From positions 1 through 21,284 of the forward strand of contig JALVCR010000288.1 in assembly GCA_027009865.1 (NCBI GenBank): a stretch of DNA of 21,284 nt. Reading direction: 5' to 3'. Positions 1-6,760 of the stretch are shown in pieces. The notes below the pieces were generated by a model that searched no databases, was not told the DNA's origin, and saw nothing but the letters and a program-made list of their open reading frames with translations. Within the stretch, counting starts at the first letter, position 1. Each line of letters opens with the position of its first letter. A program made the translations under genes and the position numbers. The DNA comes from Campylobacterales bacterium. GTDB taxonomy: Bacteria; Campylobacterota; Campylobacteria; Campylobacterales; JAADDG01.

Positions 1-40
1 AAATTTCATCATGAAAAACTATTTTACTTCCCAAAATATA

Positions 41-72
41 TTTGATATGCAAAACTTTTGATATGCAAAACT
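41..72. repeat. Perfect tandem 16-bp direct repeat
   Basis: TTTGATATGCAAAACT occurs twice back to back (41-56 and 57-72) with no mismatch. It lies about 58 bases upstream of the -10 box of the toxin-antitoxin operon. It could be an operator for the antitoxin or a simple replication-slippage duplication; nothing else in the sequence decides this. Confidence 0.85.
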
Positions 73-129
73 CATTTATATATTCTTTTTAAAAAAGAAG
101 CTAAATTTATAAGAAAAATAAATTTTTGC

Positions 130-135
130 TATAAT
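130..135 (+). promoter_or_regulatory. -10 box (TATAAT) of the DUF4258/YgiT operon
   Basis: GCTATAATT is a perfect sigma-70 -10 hexamer preceded by a T-rich stretch, as is usual in Campylobacterota, where -35 boxes are poorly conserved. Transcription would start near 142, which leaves TTG at 167 as the first workable start codon of the downstream gene. Confidence 0.65.
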
Positions 136-166
136 TAATACAACATTAAAAAATAAGAGAGATTTT

Positions 167-343
167 TTGACTTTTATTTACAGAAAACATGCCATCAAGA
201 GAATGTTTGAAAGAGATATTTTGGAAGATGAGATTGAAGAAACTGTCAAAAATGAAGAAGATAATCAAATTATAATCATTACTGCCTACTATCCAGATAA
301 AGAAAAATGGAGTGATAATTACAAAACAAGGATAAAAAAATGA
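167..343 (+). CDS. Shortened DUF4258 protein, putative toxin
   Basis: The 58-codon frame begins at TTG (167); no ATG, GTG or other in-frame start lies between the promoter at 130 and this point, and a weak AAGAGAG ribosome site precedes it. The N-terminal part has the DUF4258 pattern (Y-x-x-HAIKRMFERDI, then an acidic helix) and the C-terminal part has the family ending (IIIITAYYPDKEKW, then the Y-K-T-R tail). What is odd is the join: the family normally has a roughly 25-35 residue beta-rich middle segment between these two parts, often with a G-x-I-I-x-D-Y-P-type motif, and here the helix runs almost directly into the last strand. This looks like an in-frame internal deletion, so the protein may be inactive. 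Its stop overlaps the next ATG by 4 bases (ATGA), as is common for DUF4258-YgiT pairs. Toxin function is by association only. Confidence 0.6.
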   Translation: MTFIYRKHAIKRMFERDILEDEIEETVKNEEDNQIIIITAYYPDKEKWSDNYKTRIKK

Positions 344-552
344 AATGTATGATTTGTAAACATGGTGAAACAAAAAAAGGAACGACAACTGTAACTTTAG
401 AGAAAGCTGGCTCGACTATTGTATTTAAAGAAGTTCCTGCACATATCTGCGATAATTGTGGAGAAGAATATATTGATGATTCTATTACAAAAGAGTTACT
501 TAAAAAAGCAAGGGAAATTATTAAAAATGGTGTGGAGGTAGATACAAGTTAG
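340..552 (+). CDS. YgiT/MqsA-type zinc-finger antitoxin
   Basis: This 70-residue protein has two CxxC pairs (C3/C6 and C37/C40) that would bind one zinc ion, with the V-P-A-x-x-C-x-x-C-G-E-E segment typical of YgiT-type zinc-finger proteins. Family members of this short form lack the C-terminal helix-turn-helix DNA-binding domain of full MqsA, and none is present here. It overlaps the DUF4258 frame upstream by ATGA, so the two are translationally coupled. The expected role is to neutralise the partner protein. The C-terminus ends soon after G-V-E-V-D, a few residues shorter than many relatives. It remains complete although its partner seems to have lost its middle. Confidence 0.75.
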   Translation: MKCMICKHGETKKGTTTVTLEKAGSTIVFKEVPAHICDNCGEEYIDDSITKELLKKAREIIKNGVEVDTS

Positions 553-802
553 AGGAGAAGAATAAATTACCATAACGGCTAACTCATTCTTCAAGATAAT
601 TGTTATTATTTATTTTTTATATCATTACCTAAAGCCAAAGTTTTTTGATATTCTAAGCCTTTTATGACAAGTCTTTTTCCTTGCCAAATATCATTACAAT
701 TATATCTCTTTATCCCTGTTAGCTTTCTTTAAACTTAAGTGTTCATAATTTAAATCACTTGTTTTAGAAATGAAATTACTAATAAAAATTAATAGAATTG
801 CT

Positions 803-808
803 TATAAT
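803..808 (+). promoter_or_regulatory. Candidate -10 box for the 907 porin gene
   Basis: TTGCTTATAATAAG contains a perfect TATAAT in an AT-rich region about 100 bases upstream of the porin start. No convincing -35 is seen, which is normal for this group. If used, the leader would be about 90 bases and include the inverted repeat at 859-882. Confidence 0.4.
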
Positions 809-858
809 AAGTTATAAAAGTTGAAATGTGCGTAACATCGGTTATTAAGTTGAATTTA

Positions 859-882
859 TTTGAAACTTGTTACAATTTCAAA
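859..882 (+). promoter_or_regulatory. Inverted repeat in the porin leader
   Basis: TTTGAAA (859-865) and TTTCAAA (876-882) are perfect 7-base arms. Between them TTGT-T-ACAA forms a second inner pairing, leaving a single bulged C. It ends 25 bases before the porin ATG. It could be a regulator binding site or an RNA hairpin in the leader; no known family motif is recognised. Confidence 0.4.
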
Positions 883-906
883 ATAATTTTTATATAAAGG
901 TAACTT

Positions 907-2364
907 ATGAAAATTATAAATTTAAGTTTTGCTCTGATAGCTGCCGTCTCTTTGTCCTCTTTTGCCAAAGAGAAGATTATTTTAAAAAGCAATAATCTTT
1001 TGAAATATAAAATATTGCCAAAAGAAGCGGATTCTTTGGAAGATTTTTTCAAAGAAGGACTTTTTTATGCAAGGTTTAGAGTAAATACCTTTTTATGGGA
1101 TTGGGATAAGGAGTATAAAAATAAAACAAAAGATAACTGGGCGGTTGGAGTTGGAGGAAGTTTAATTTATAAAAGCGCTAAATTTAAAGGAATCTCTTTT
1201 ACCATTGGGCTTTATACCTCTCAAAATCCATGGCATATGAAAAGAGAGGATTTTATTTATGTAAAGGGAGCCGATACTTTCTCAAAATATAAAGTATCAA
1301 GGGGAGGGGAATTTGATATAAATACTATGGCTCAAAGCTATATCGAGTATAAAAAATATAAGACTAATATCCGGTATGGGCGGCAGCTTTTTGAGTCTTT
1401 GCTTGCTAAAAGCAATGATTCGAAAATGATTCCAAACGCTTTTGAAGGATGGAGTTTTGAGAGCTCTTATTTTAAAGATATTGTTTTTAAAGGTGCTTAT
1501 TTTACAAAACAGAAATTAAGAGATAAAGAGGATTTTCATGATGTAATAACTTATAAAGACTCTTATGGAAATAGATGGGGAAATAATGATGATTCGGGAG
1601 CTCACGAGGGGCTTAGCTATAAAAGATTAAAAAAAGCCGGTAAAGATACAAGCAATGTTTTGGAAATTTTGGAGCTTTCTTATGAAAGGATAAAAAATTT
1701 AAAAGTGATTTTAAACTACACTAAAGTTCCAGAACTTTTACACTATGCGGGAGGGGATATTTATTACTCTTTTGATTTTGATAAATTTAAAATATCTCCC
1801 GGATTTAGATATATAAGACAATTTGACGACGGAGCTGGGGAAGTTGGAGGAGCGAGTGTAGAGAAGAAGACGGCGGGGTATAAAGATAAAAAATCTCTTG
1901 ATAGCTATGTTTTTGCTTCAAGAGTCGATTTTAAATATAAACCTTTTTTAATCAGGCTTGGATACTCTAAAATAGAAGACAAAGGGGATATAGTAGCTCC
2001 ATGGAGAGGGCTTCCCACAAAGGGATTTACGAGAGCTATGAGCAGAAAGAACTGGTTTTCTAATACTAAATCTTATATGCTTAAATTAGCTTTTGATTTG
2101 GATAGAGCCGGCATTTTAAAAGATGCTAAAGCTGATATAAAATATGTTTATGAAAATTATGACGATAAAAAATCGGCAACTCCGCCAGATTCAAAAGTTT
2201 ATTATGTAGGATTTTTTCAGAAAGCTCCATTTATAAAAGGGCTTTATTATAAAATAAGAGCTGAAAGAGTGGATCAAAAAAGTGGAGTGAAAGATATAAA
2301 AAAGAAAATCAAAAAAGATAAATCTTTTAATGAGTTTAGATTTGAAATAAATTATTTTTTCTAA
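907..2364 (+). CDS. OprD-like outer membrane porin
   Basis: This 485-residue protein starts with a signal peptide (about residues 1-20, ending S-S-F-A before K-E-K) and ends in an aromatic phenylalanine within alternating strand residues (E-I-N-Y-F-F), the usual signature of an outer membrane beta-barrel. The middle carries the OprD-family pattern G-R-Q (158-160) followed by a D-S-K-M-I-P-N-x-F-E-G segment, and many alternating aromatic strands. OprD-type porins in Campylobacterota pass small solutes; the substrate is not predictable here. A start with AAAGG upstream at 896-900 is well placed. It is probably a single-gene unit: it has its own candidate promoter, and a hairpin lies directly after the stop. 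It is related in kind to the porin at 4689-5900 but shares little direct sequence, and it lacks the Fur-like boxes of that gene. Confidence 0.8.
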   Translation: MKIINLSFALIAAVSLSSFAKEKIILKSNNLLKYKILPKEADSLEDFFKEGLFYARFRVNTFLWDWDKEYKNKTKDNWAVGVGGSLIYKSAKFKGISFTIGLYTSQNPWHMKREDFIYVKGADTFSKYKVSRGGEFDINTMAQSYIEYKKYKTNIRYGRQLFESLLAKSNDSKMIPNAFEGWSFESSYFKDIVFKGAYFTKQKLRDKEDFHDVITYKDSYGNRWGNNDDSGAHEGLSYKRLKKAGKDTSNVLEILELSYERIKNLKVILNYTKVPELLHYAGGDIYYSFDFDKFKISPGFRYIRQFDDGAGEVGGASVEKKTAGYKDKKSLDSYVFASRVDFKYKPFLIRLGYSKIEDKGDIVAPWRGLPTKGFTRAMSRKNWFSNTKSYMLKLAFDLDRAGILKDAKADIKYVYENYDDKKSATPPDSKVYYVGFFQKAPFIKGLYYKIRAERVDQKSGVKDIKKKIKKDKSFNEFRFEINYFF

Positions 2365-2383
2365 AGACGCCCTTTGGGCGTCT
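2365..2383. terminator. Hairpin between convergent porin and feoB
   Basis: AGACGCCC (2365-2372), loop TTT, GGGCGTCT (2376-2383) form a perfect 8-bp GC-rich stem exactly between the two convergent stop codons. The U-tracts are weak on both sides, but position and stem strength suggest a bidirectional terminator. Confidence 0.7.
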
Positions 2384-4453
2384 CTATGTCAAAATATGGT
2401 AGCTTATAAAGGCTAATATCCACGCTAAAACGTTTGGATATATTGTATAAAATCCTCTCCATGCCCACTGCGGAATCTCTGCATAGAATGTGCTCATAGC
2501 CGCTAAACAGGGGGAGTAGATCATAATCAAAATAATCATCGATATGGCTGAAGCAAAACTTATATTTTTCCTTAAAATATCTACAAGTTTTTCATTTTTA
2601 TCATTTGCATGATATAAAACTGCCAAAGTGGATACTATTACCTCTTTTGCGGCAAGTCCTGAGATTGCCGCTACGCTCATTTTCCAATCAAATCCTATCG
2701 GTTTTAGGATAGGCTCTATTGCTTTTCCCATTTTTGCAAGATAGCTGTTTTCCAAAATGTAAGCGTTTAACTCATTTTCGAGTTTGATTTTTTGAGTTTC
2801 ATTTTGAGCAAGCTCAATCTTTTTTTCATATTCAGATACCATTTGGCTATTTTGCGGAAAACTGCTTAGAAACCAGACGATAAAAGCGGCCAATGCTATA
2901 AAAGTTCCGGCTTTCTTTAGATACATTTTGGTTTTTATCCACAAATCCAAAAAAAGAGCTTTTATAGAAGGAAACCGATATTTTGGCATTTCCATTACAA
3001 ACGGTTCCGGTTCACCTTTAAAAAGGGTTACTCTTAACACTTTTGCCGTAATAAGCCCTAAAATTGCTCCTCCTATATATATCGCAAATAAAACGTTTGC
3101 CTGAATTTCGGGGGCAAAAAACGCTCCTACAAACAATACATAAACAGGAAGCCTCGCACCGCAGCTCATAAATCCCAAAACAAGCATAGTAATTAATCTG
3201 TCTTTTGGATTTTTCAGAGTTCTTGCGGCCATATAGGCTGGAACTGTGCATCCAAAACCGCTAACTAACGGGATAAAAGATTTTCCCTGAAGCCCAAAAT
3301 GCTTTAATATCCCGTCCATTACGTATGCGGCTCTGCTCATATATCCGGTTTGTTCAAGCAGATTTATTCCCAAAAACAAAATAAGGATATTTGGCAAAAA
3401 CATAACCACTGCTCCGATTGCCGGAATGATTCCTTCCGTTACGGCTTTGGCTATTACTCCTTTAGGAAGGATGGAGTTTGCAGCTTCGGAGATGTTTGAA
3501 AATATTGAGTCTATATAATCGGCTGGAATTGAGCCTACTTCAAAAGTAATCCAAAAGATCATATACATAAAAAGCAAAAAGATAGGAAAGCCAAGAATCG
3601 GATGAATTAGGATATTATCTATTTTATCTGTTAGAGTCTCCTCTTTTGGGGCTTTATAGATTTTTTTGGCTATTCCTTTTGCCAAAGCCATTCTCTCATC
3701 TACAAAAACATCCTTTATATCCTCTTCGTCAAACTCTATCTTTAATCTCTCTATCGCTCTTTGCAAAGGTTCATGAATTTCCAAAAATATGGGCTGATCA
3801 TGAACCATTTGATAGATATCCCTATCTTCCTGCAAAAGCCTTATAGCTACAAATCTTGCGGGAAGTTTGAAATCTCCTTTTTGTAAAATTTCAGAGAGCT
3901 TTCTTGCTCTTCTTTCTATCTTTTCATCATAAGTTAGCTTGCAAATACAGCAATCTTTTTCTTTAAAAGCCTCTATTGCCGTATTTATCAGCTCTTCTAT
4001 TCCCTCTTTTTCTCTTGCAGATGTAGTGGCCGCCTTTATTCCGGTTATTTTGTAAAACTCTTTTGTATCTATCTCTCCTCCGGCTTTCTTTACTTCATCA
4101 TACATATTGAAAGCTACTACCATCTTTTTGCCAAGAGTGCAAAGCTGCTCTGTTAGAGTCAGGTTTCTTATAATATTGTTTGAATCTATAACATTTATGA
4201 TTAAATCGTAATCTTCGTTTAGAAGATATTTTTTAGTAACCTCTTCTTCAGGAGTATAGGTATCCAAGGAGTAGAGTCCAGGCAAATCTATCATCTCTAT
4301 TTCATACTCTCCTCTTTTAAAGCTTACCTCTTTATACTCGACCGTAACTCCGCTAAAATTTCCAACATGCAGATGCGCTCCGCTTATGGCGTTTATTAGA
4401 TGGCTTTTTCCAACATTTGGCTGTCCTACCAAAGCTATTTTTATTTTTTTCAT
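2384..4453 (-). CDS. feoB: Ferrous iron transporter FeoB
   Basis: FeoB imports Fe2+ across the inner membrane. The N-terminal G-protein domain shows G1 GQPNVGKS (10-17), a G2 threonine in G-V-T-V-E (about 37), G3 D-L-P-G (56-59) and G4 N-M-Y-D (116-119). The C-terminal half has multiple membrane segments with the two gate regions, including the conserved S-G-F-G-C-T-V-P-A and C-G-A-R-L-P-V-Y segments, and a late S-P-C-L-A-A-M-S-T-F segment. At 689 residues it is at the short end of the family. I choose ATG at 4453 rather than an upstream ATG at 4480, because 4453 sits 2 bases after the feoA stop with a GGAG ribosome site, whereas the longer version would begin inside feoA. It is the last gene of a porin-feoA-feoB operon, presumably repressed by Fur. 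Confidence 0.97.
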   Translation of the reverse strand: MKKIKIALVGQPNVGKSHLINAISGAHLHVGNFSGVTVEYKEVSFKRGEYEIEMIDLPGLYSLDTYTPEEEVTKKYLLNEDYDLIINVIDSNNIIRNLTLTEQLCTLGKKMVVAFNMYDEVKKAGGEIDTKEFYKITGIKAATTSAREKEGIEELINTAIEAFKEKDCCICKLTYDEKIERRARKLSEILQKGDFKLPARFVAIRLLQEDRDIYQMVHDQPIFLEIHEPLQRAIERLKIEFDEEDIKDVFVDERMALAKGIAKKIYKAPKEETLTDKIDNILIHPILGFPIFLLFMYMIFWITFEVGSIPADYIDSIFSNISEAANSILPKGVIAKAVTEGIIPAIGAVVMFLPNILILFLGINLLEQTGYMSRAAYVMDGILKHFGLQGKSFIPLVSGFGCTVPAYMAARTLKNPKDRLITMLVLGFMSCGARLPVYVLFVGAFFAPEIQANVLFAIYIGGAILGLITAKVLRVTLFKGEPEPFVMEMPKYRFPSIKALFLDLWIKTKMYLKKAGTFIALAAFIVWFLSSFPQNSQMVSEYEKKIELAQNETQKIKLENELNAYILENSYLAKMGKAIEPILKPIGFDWKMSVAAISGLAAKEVIVSTLAVLYHANDKNEKLVDILRKNISFASAISMIILIMIYSPCLAAMSTFYAEIPQWAWRGFYTIYPNVLAWILAFISYHILT

Positions 4454-4455
4454 TT

Positions 4456-4680
4456 TTAAATCTTCTCCACTTCTATACATTCGGCCTCTTCTTTTCTAAT
4501 GGCAACTCTTGCGTTTTCAACCAATATTTCAAAAGTTCCCTTTGCAAGAGTGTGTTTTAATACTTTTATTTTTACCCCCTTGACTATTCCAAGACCAAAG
4601 AGTCTGCTCTTTAGCGGCTCAAGGCATGATATTTTTTTGATAATCGCTTCCTCATCTATTTTAATATCTTTAAGTTTCAT
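4456..4680 (-). CDS. feoA: FeoA, cytoplasmic partner of FeoB
   Basis: This 74-residue protein is a single SH3-like FeoA domain: a short N-terminal lead, then the R-L-F-G-L-G-I-V-K-G segment near residue 25, and beta-strands ending in V-A-I-R-K-E-E-A. FeoA proteins are small cytoplasmic partners that support FeoB transport. It starts 8 bases after the porin stop and ends 2 bases before the feoB ATG, so the three genes are almost certainly co-transcribed and translationally coupled. Confidence 0.93.
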   Translation of the reverse strand: MKLKDIKIDEEAIIKKISCLEPLKSRLFGLGIVKGVKIKVLKHTLAKGTFEILVENARVAIRKEEAECIEVEKI

Positions 4681-4688
4681 TTTTTCCC

Positions 4689-5900
4689 TTAAAAATTGTA
4701 ATTTGCTATGATTCTAAATATATCATAATCAAGATTGCTATTGGTTTTATCGTTTATAGAGGCGTAAACGGCTGATAGAGAGATTTTATCTTTCAAAGAG
4801 TATTCAGCCACTATATCTATCTCGCTTGTGTTGTAATTTTCTTTATTATCTGCTTGAAATTTACCGTAAACCGCTCCTATTTGAAAATTGCTATTAATTT
4901 GAAAATTAGAGCCTACTATCCAAGATTTTCCGCTCTCTTCTATAGCGTCTATTGTCTGATCTTCCAAAGAGGTAAAAAACGCTCCTCCTCCTAAACTTCC
5001 AAAAGCTCCGCTATCTCCATTATCTTCGTTATAAGCTGTTAGAATGGTTAGGTTTTGATAATTTAATTCTAAACTGACTCCCCACGTAGATGAATCAACC
5101 TCTCCAAGAAGTTTTTTGCCTTTGTCGTTTGCCGCGTCGTATTGAACCCCTAAAGAGCAGTTTATAAAATTTGCTGAGAACTCATATCCAGCTTCCAAAT
5201 AAAAAACATCGGCTATTTCGTCTATATCGTAATACCAGGTTTGAAGGGTATAATTATCTTTTTCATAGACTGCAGAGGCTAAATATATTCCGTTTGTATC
5301 TTCATTAACGTCAAATATTTCAGATATTTTTATGAATTTTGAAGGATCTCTATCGTTTTCCCATCCCGCCATTTGGTTTATCTTGCCGAGTGTCAGAGTT
5401 AAATTGTCTATATCTTTATTTGTAAACAGATAGGCCATAAAATAGTTTGGTATCATTCTGATATCGTCGCTGTCTACATGAGGCGTATCTATTAACTGCC
5501 TTCCGATTTTAAGTTCGCTATTTTTATATTTATAACTTATTAGAGCCTGAGATAATAGTGAAAAACCTGATTTTTCTTTGTCAAAGAAATCGGGATTTAC
5601 TTTATTAGGATCGTTATTTAAAAGTCCTAAATCCTGAACAGTATATAACTCTCCCTCAAGTTTAAATCCCCATTTTCTCTCAGTGGATAGATGAATATGT
5701 CCTCCTATGGCAAAAGCGTCGTTATCGGGCTCTGTAAGAGAGCCTTTGTTGTTTTGGTTTATATATCCTGCTCTTATTTGAGCGTCTGCATGTTTTGCTA
5801 AATCCATTGCACCTAAAATATCTCTTACGCTTTCTATCTCTTTTGCATAAGATAGCGAGAGCATAGCCAAAAGAGCAACCTTGTATTTTAAAGCTTTCAT
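4689..5900 (-). CDS. OprD-like porin leading the feoAB operon
   Basis: The 403-residue product has a signal peptide (residues 1-19, ending L-S-Y-A before K-E) and a C-terminal phenylalanine (A-N-Y-N-F) typical of outer membrane barrels. It carries the OprD-like segment I-G-R-Q (132-135) followed by a D-S-D-D-I-R-M-I-P-N stretch. ATG at 5900 is chosen because GGAG lies just upstream; a longer frame starting at 5936 would run through one of the Fur-like boxes. The gene is first in an operon with feoA and feoB (8-base gap). Two Fur-box-like sites lie at 5921-5935 and 5982-5996. The arrangement suggests an iron-repressed outer membrane channel that delivers Fe2+ to the periplasm for FeoB. The transport role is inferred from context; the barrel itself gives no substrate clue. 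Confidence 0.85.
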   Translation of the reverse strand: MKALKYKVALLAMLSLSYAKEIESVRDILGAMDLAKHADAQIRAGYINQNNKGSLTEPDNDAFAIGGHIHLSTERKWGFKLEGELYTVQDLGLLNNDPNKVNPDFFDKEKSGFSLLSQALISYKYKNSELKIGRQLIDTPHVDSDDIRMIPNYFMAYLFTNKDIDNLTLTLGKINQMAGWENDRDPSKFIKISEIFDVNEDTNGIYLASAVYEKDNYTLQTWYYDIDEIADVFYLEAGYEFSANFINCSLGVQYDAANDKGKKLLGEVDSSTWGVSLELNYQNLTILTAYNEDNGDSGAFGSLGGGAFFTSLEDQTIDAIEESGKSWIVGSNFQINSNFQIGAVYGKFQADNKENYNTSEIDIVAEYSLKDKISLSAVYASINDKTNSNLDYDIFRIIANYNF

Positions 5901-5920
5901 AAATAACTTTTCTCCTTTTA

Positions 5921-5935
5921 TGATAATCGTTCTCA
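5921..5935. promoter_or_regulatory. Fur-box-like site, promoter-proximal
   Basis: TGATAATCGTTCTCA matches the 7-1-7 Fur pattern TGATAAT-N-ATTATCA at 13 of 15 positions and differs from the site at 5982-5996 by one base. It lies 20 bases upstream of the porin start codon and downstream of the candidate promoters, which suits repression. Confidence 0.65.
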
Positions 5936-5947
5936 ATTAATTTTGAC

Positions 5948-5973
5948 ATTATCTCTCTTTTTTGCTTAATATA
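5948..5973 (-). promoter_or_regulatory. Promoter region of the porin-feoAB operon
   Basis: Two minus-strand -10 candidates lie between the two Fur-like boxes: GATAAT (5953-5948) and TATATT (5973-5968). Which is used cannot be decided by eye. Either would be bracketed by the boxes. Confidence 0.4.
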
Positions 5974-5981
5974 AGATAAAA

Positions 5982-5996
5982 TGATAATCGTTATCA
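5982..5996. promoter_or_regulatory. Fur-box-like site, upstream
   Basis: TGATAATCGTTATCA matches the 7-1-7 Fur consensus with a single mismatch among the arm positions and has perfect TGATAA/TTATCA outer arms. It is 61 bases from its near copy at 5921-5935, measured start to start, which is close to six helical turns. Confidence 0.75.
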
Positions 5997-6078
5997 AAAT
6001 ATATACTATTTTTTGGTAGTAATTTAATAGGGGAAAAAAATATTAAAATAATATTGATTAGGAGTATAGTTTTAGTTT

Positions 6079-6345
6079 TTAAAATGGACTATTTTTTAAT
6101 TCTTCTTTTAATCTTTCTGCAATCCATATTTTGATTATAGATTGTCTTGTTACACCAATTTTTTTGGCTTCATAATCTAAAAGCTTTAAAATATTTTCAG
6201 GAAAATCTACATTAACCTTTTTTGTTTTTATATTTTCTTTTTCAAACTCAGATACTCTCACTGCTTTAGAAAAGTCTAAATATTGGCTAATATCTTCTCC
6301 TTTATCAAATTTCATATCAAATTCTTTAGCAGTTATTTTCTTCAT
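6079..6345 (-). CDS. brnA: BrnA-type antitoxin (ribbon-helix-helix)
   Basis: The 88-residue protein opens with the K-K-I-T-A-K-E-F-D-x-x-F-D-x-G-E-D-I-S lead seen in BrnA/CopG-type antitoxins. It continues with a ribbon-helix-helix DNA-binding part (about 43-82), in which V-N-V-D-F-P is the ribbon and I-G-V-T-R-Q-S-I-I-K-I-W-I-A-E-R-L the second helix. ATG at 6345 is preferred over an upstream in-frame ATG at 6381 because it has AGGAG just before it. The gene overlaps brnT by 20 bases. BrnA binds and neutralises BrnT and, in studied systems, represses its own promoter; the palindrome at 6619-6641 is a likely target. Confidence 0.87.
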   Translation of the reverse strand: MKKITAKEFDMKFDKGEDISQYLDFSKAVRVSEFEKENIKTKKVNVDFPENILKLLDYEAKKIGVTRQSIIKIWIAERLKEELKNSPF

Positions 6346-6598
6346 ATTTTTTCTCCTCATTTTTTCTGCATCTTCTAACACTTATAATCCTGTATTTTTC
6401 GTTTCTAATTGTAAATATTGCGATATAACATTTCCCATTTAGTTTGGAAATTAGAGCATATCTAATTTCTTCGTTTATAGTATTTGCTGGAATTATTAAG
6501 GCATTTTTATTTTTCCATAAATTTTTTGCTTCTTCAAAGTCGATTCCATGCTTCTGTTTATTTTTAATACTTTTATTGATGTCATATTCAAATTCCAA
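6326..6598 (-). CDS. brnT: BrnT-type ribonuclease toxin
   Basis: This is a complete DUF497 domain of 90 residues: F-E-Y-D-x-x-K near the start, K-H-G-I-D-F-E-E-A (about 18-26), an E-E-I-R segment near 43-46, and the closing R-I-I-S-V-R-R...E-x-K-Y. BrnT folds like RelE-type toxins and cleaves RNA. The start codon is TTG, with AAAGGA 8 bases upstream; no in-frame ATG gives the conserved N-terminus. Its 3' end overlaps brnA by 20 bases. The promoter has TATAAT on the minus strand at 6637-6632. Key family residues all seem present, so an active pair is expected. Confidence 0.88.
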   Translation of the reverse strand: MEFEYDINKSIKNKQKHGIDFEEAKNLWKNKNALIIPANTINEEIRYALISKLNGKCYIAIFTIRNEKYRIISVRRCRKNEEKKYEENNC

Positions 6599-6618
6599 TA
6601 AAATATCCTTTGATATAA

Positions 6619-6641
6619 AAAGTATATATAAATTATACTTT
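6619..6641 (-). promoter_or_regulatory. brnTA promoter with overlapping palindromic operator
   Basis: AAAGTATA (6619-6626) and TATACTTT (6634-6641) form a perfect 8-bp inverted repeat with a 7-bp spacer. The minus-strand -10 hexamer TATAAT (6637-6632) sits inside it. A ribbon-helix-helix dimer pair bound here would block the promoter, fitting autorepression by BrnA. Confidence 0.6.
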
Positions 6642-6722
6642 ATTTACTTCAAAAAAATCAACATATATATTTAGAAATTTACAATAGTTGTTTCCATTTC
6701 TTTAATTTAAGTAGTAAAGTTC

Positions 6723-6728
6723 TATAAT
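6723..6728 (+). promoter_or_regulatory. -10 box for the potassium channel operon
   Basis: TTCTATAATTG contains a perfect TATAAT 32 bases before the ATG at 6761. It is the only good hexamer in the gap on this strand. Confidence 0.6.
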
Positions 6729-6760
6729 TGATAAAGCAAATTTACCTAAAAGGGGCTTTT

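Larger units (their letters stand above)
553..906. other. Intergenic stretch without a supported gene
   Basis: About 350 bases separate the antitoxin from the porin. The right part holds a TATAAT at 803-808 and a hairpin at 859-882, both likely belonging to the porin gene. The left part is AT-rich; the longest open frame is 40 codons on the minus strand (606-728) with no start codon or ribosome site, and it matches nothing I recognise. No tRNA, terminator or mobile-element end is apparent. Confidence 0.6.

Noticed and set aside
1..120. Possible insertion-sequence end or attachment site suggested by the tandem repeat
   Set aside because: No inverted terminal repeat, transposase fragment or tRNA is present; only the direct repeat itself can be supported.
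606..728. Minus-strand open frame of 40 codons with a protein-like composition (I-W-Q-G-K-R-L-V-I-K-G-L-E-Y), possibly a gene remnant
   Set aside because: No start codon or ribosome site, no family recognised, and this length is within chance for the region.
4456..4480. Longer FeoB starting at the ATG at 4480
   Set aside because: It would begin inside feoA and lacks a ribosome site; ATG at 4453 has GGAG and the usual conserved N-terminus.
5722..5997. Open frame of 91 codons on the minus strand overlapping the porin start
   Set aside because: It runs through the Fur-like sites and the porin signal peptide region in another frame, with no family likeness.
6001..6021. Small inverted repeat TACTA...TAGTA beyond the upstream Fur-like site
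   Set aside because: Arms of only five AT-rich bases are expected by chance here.
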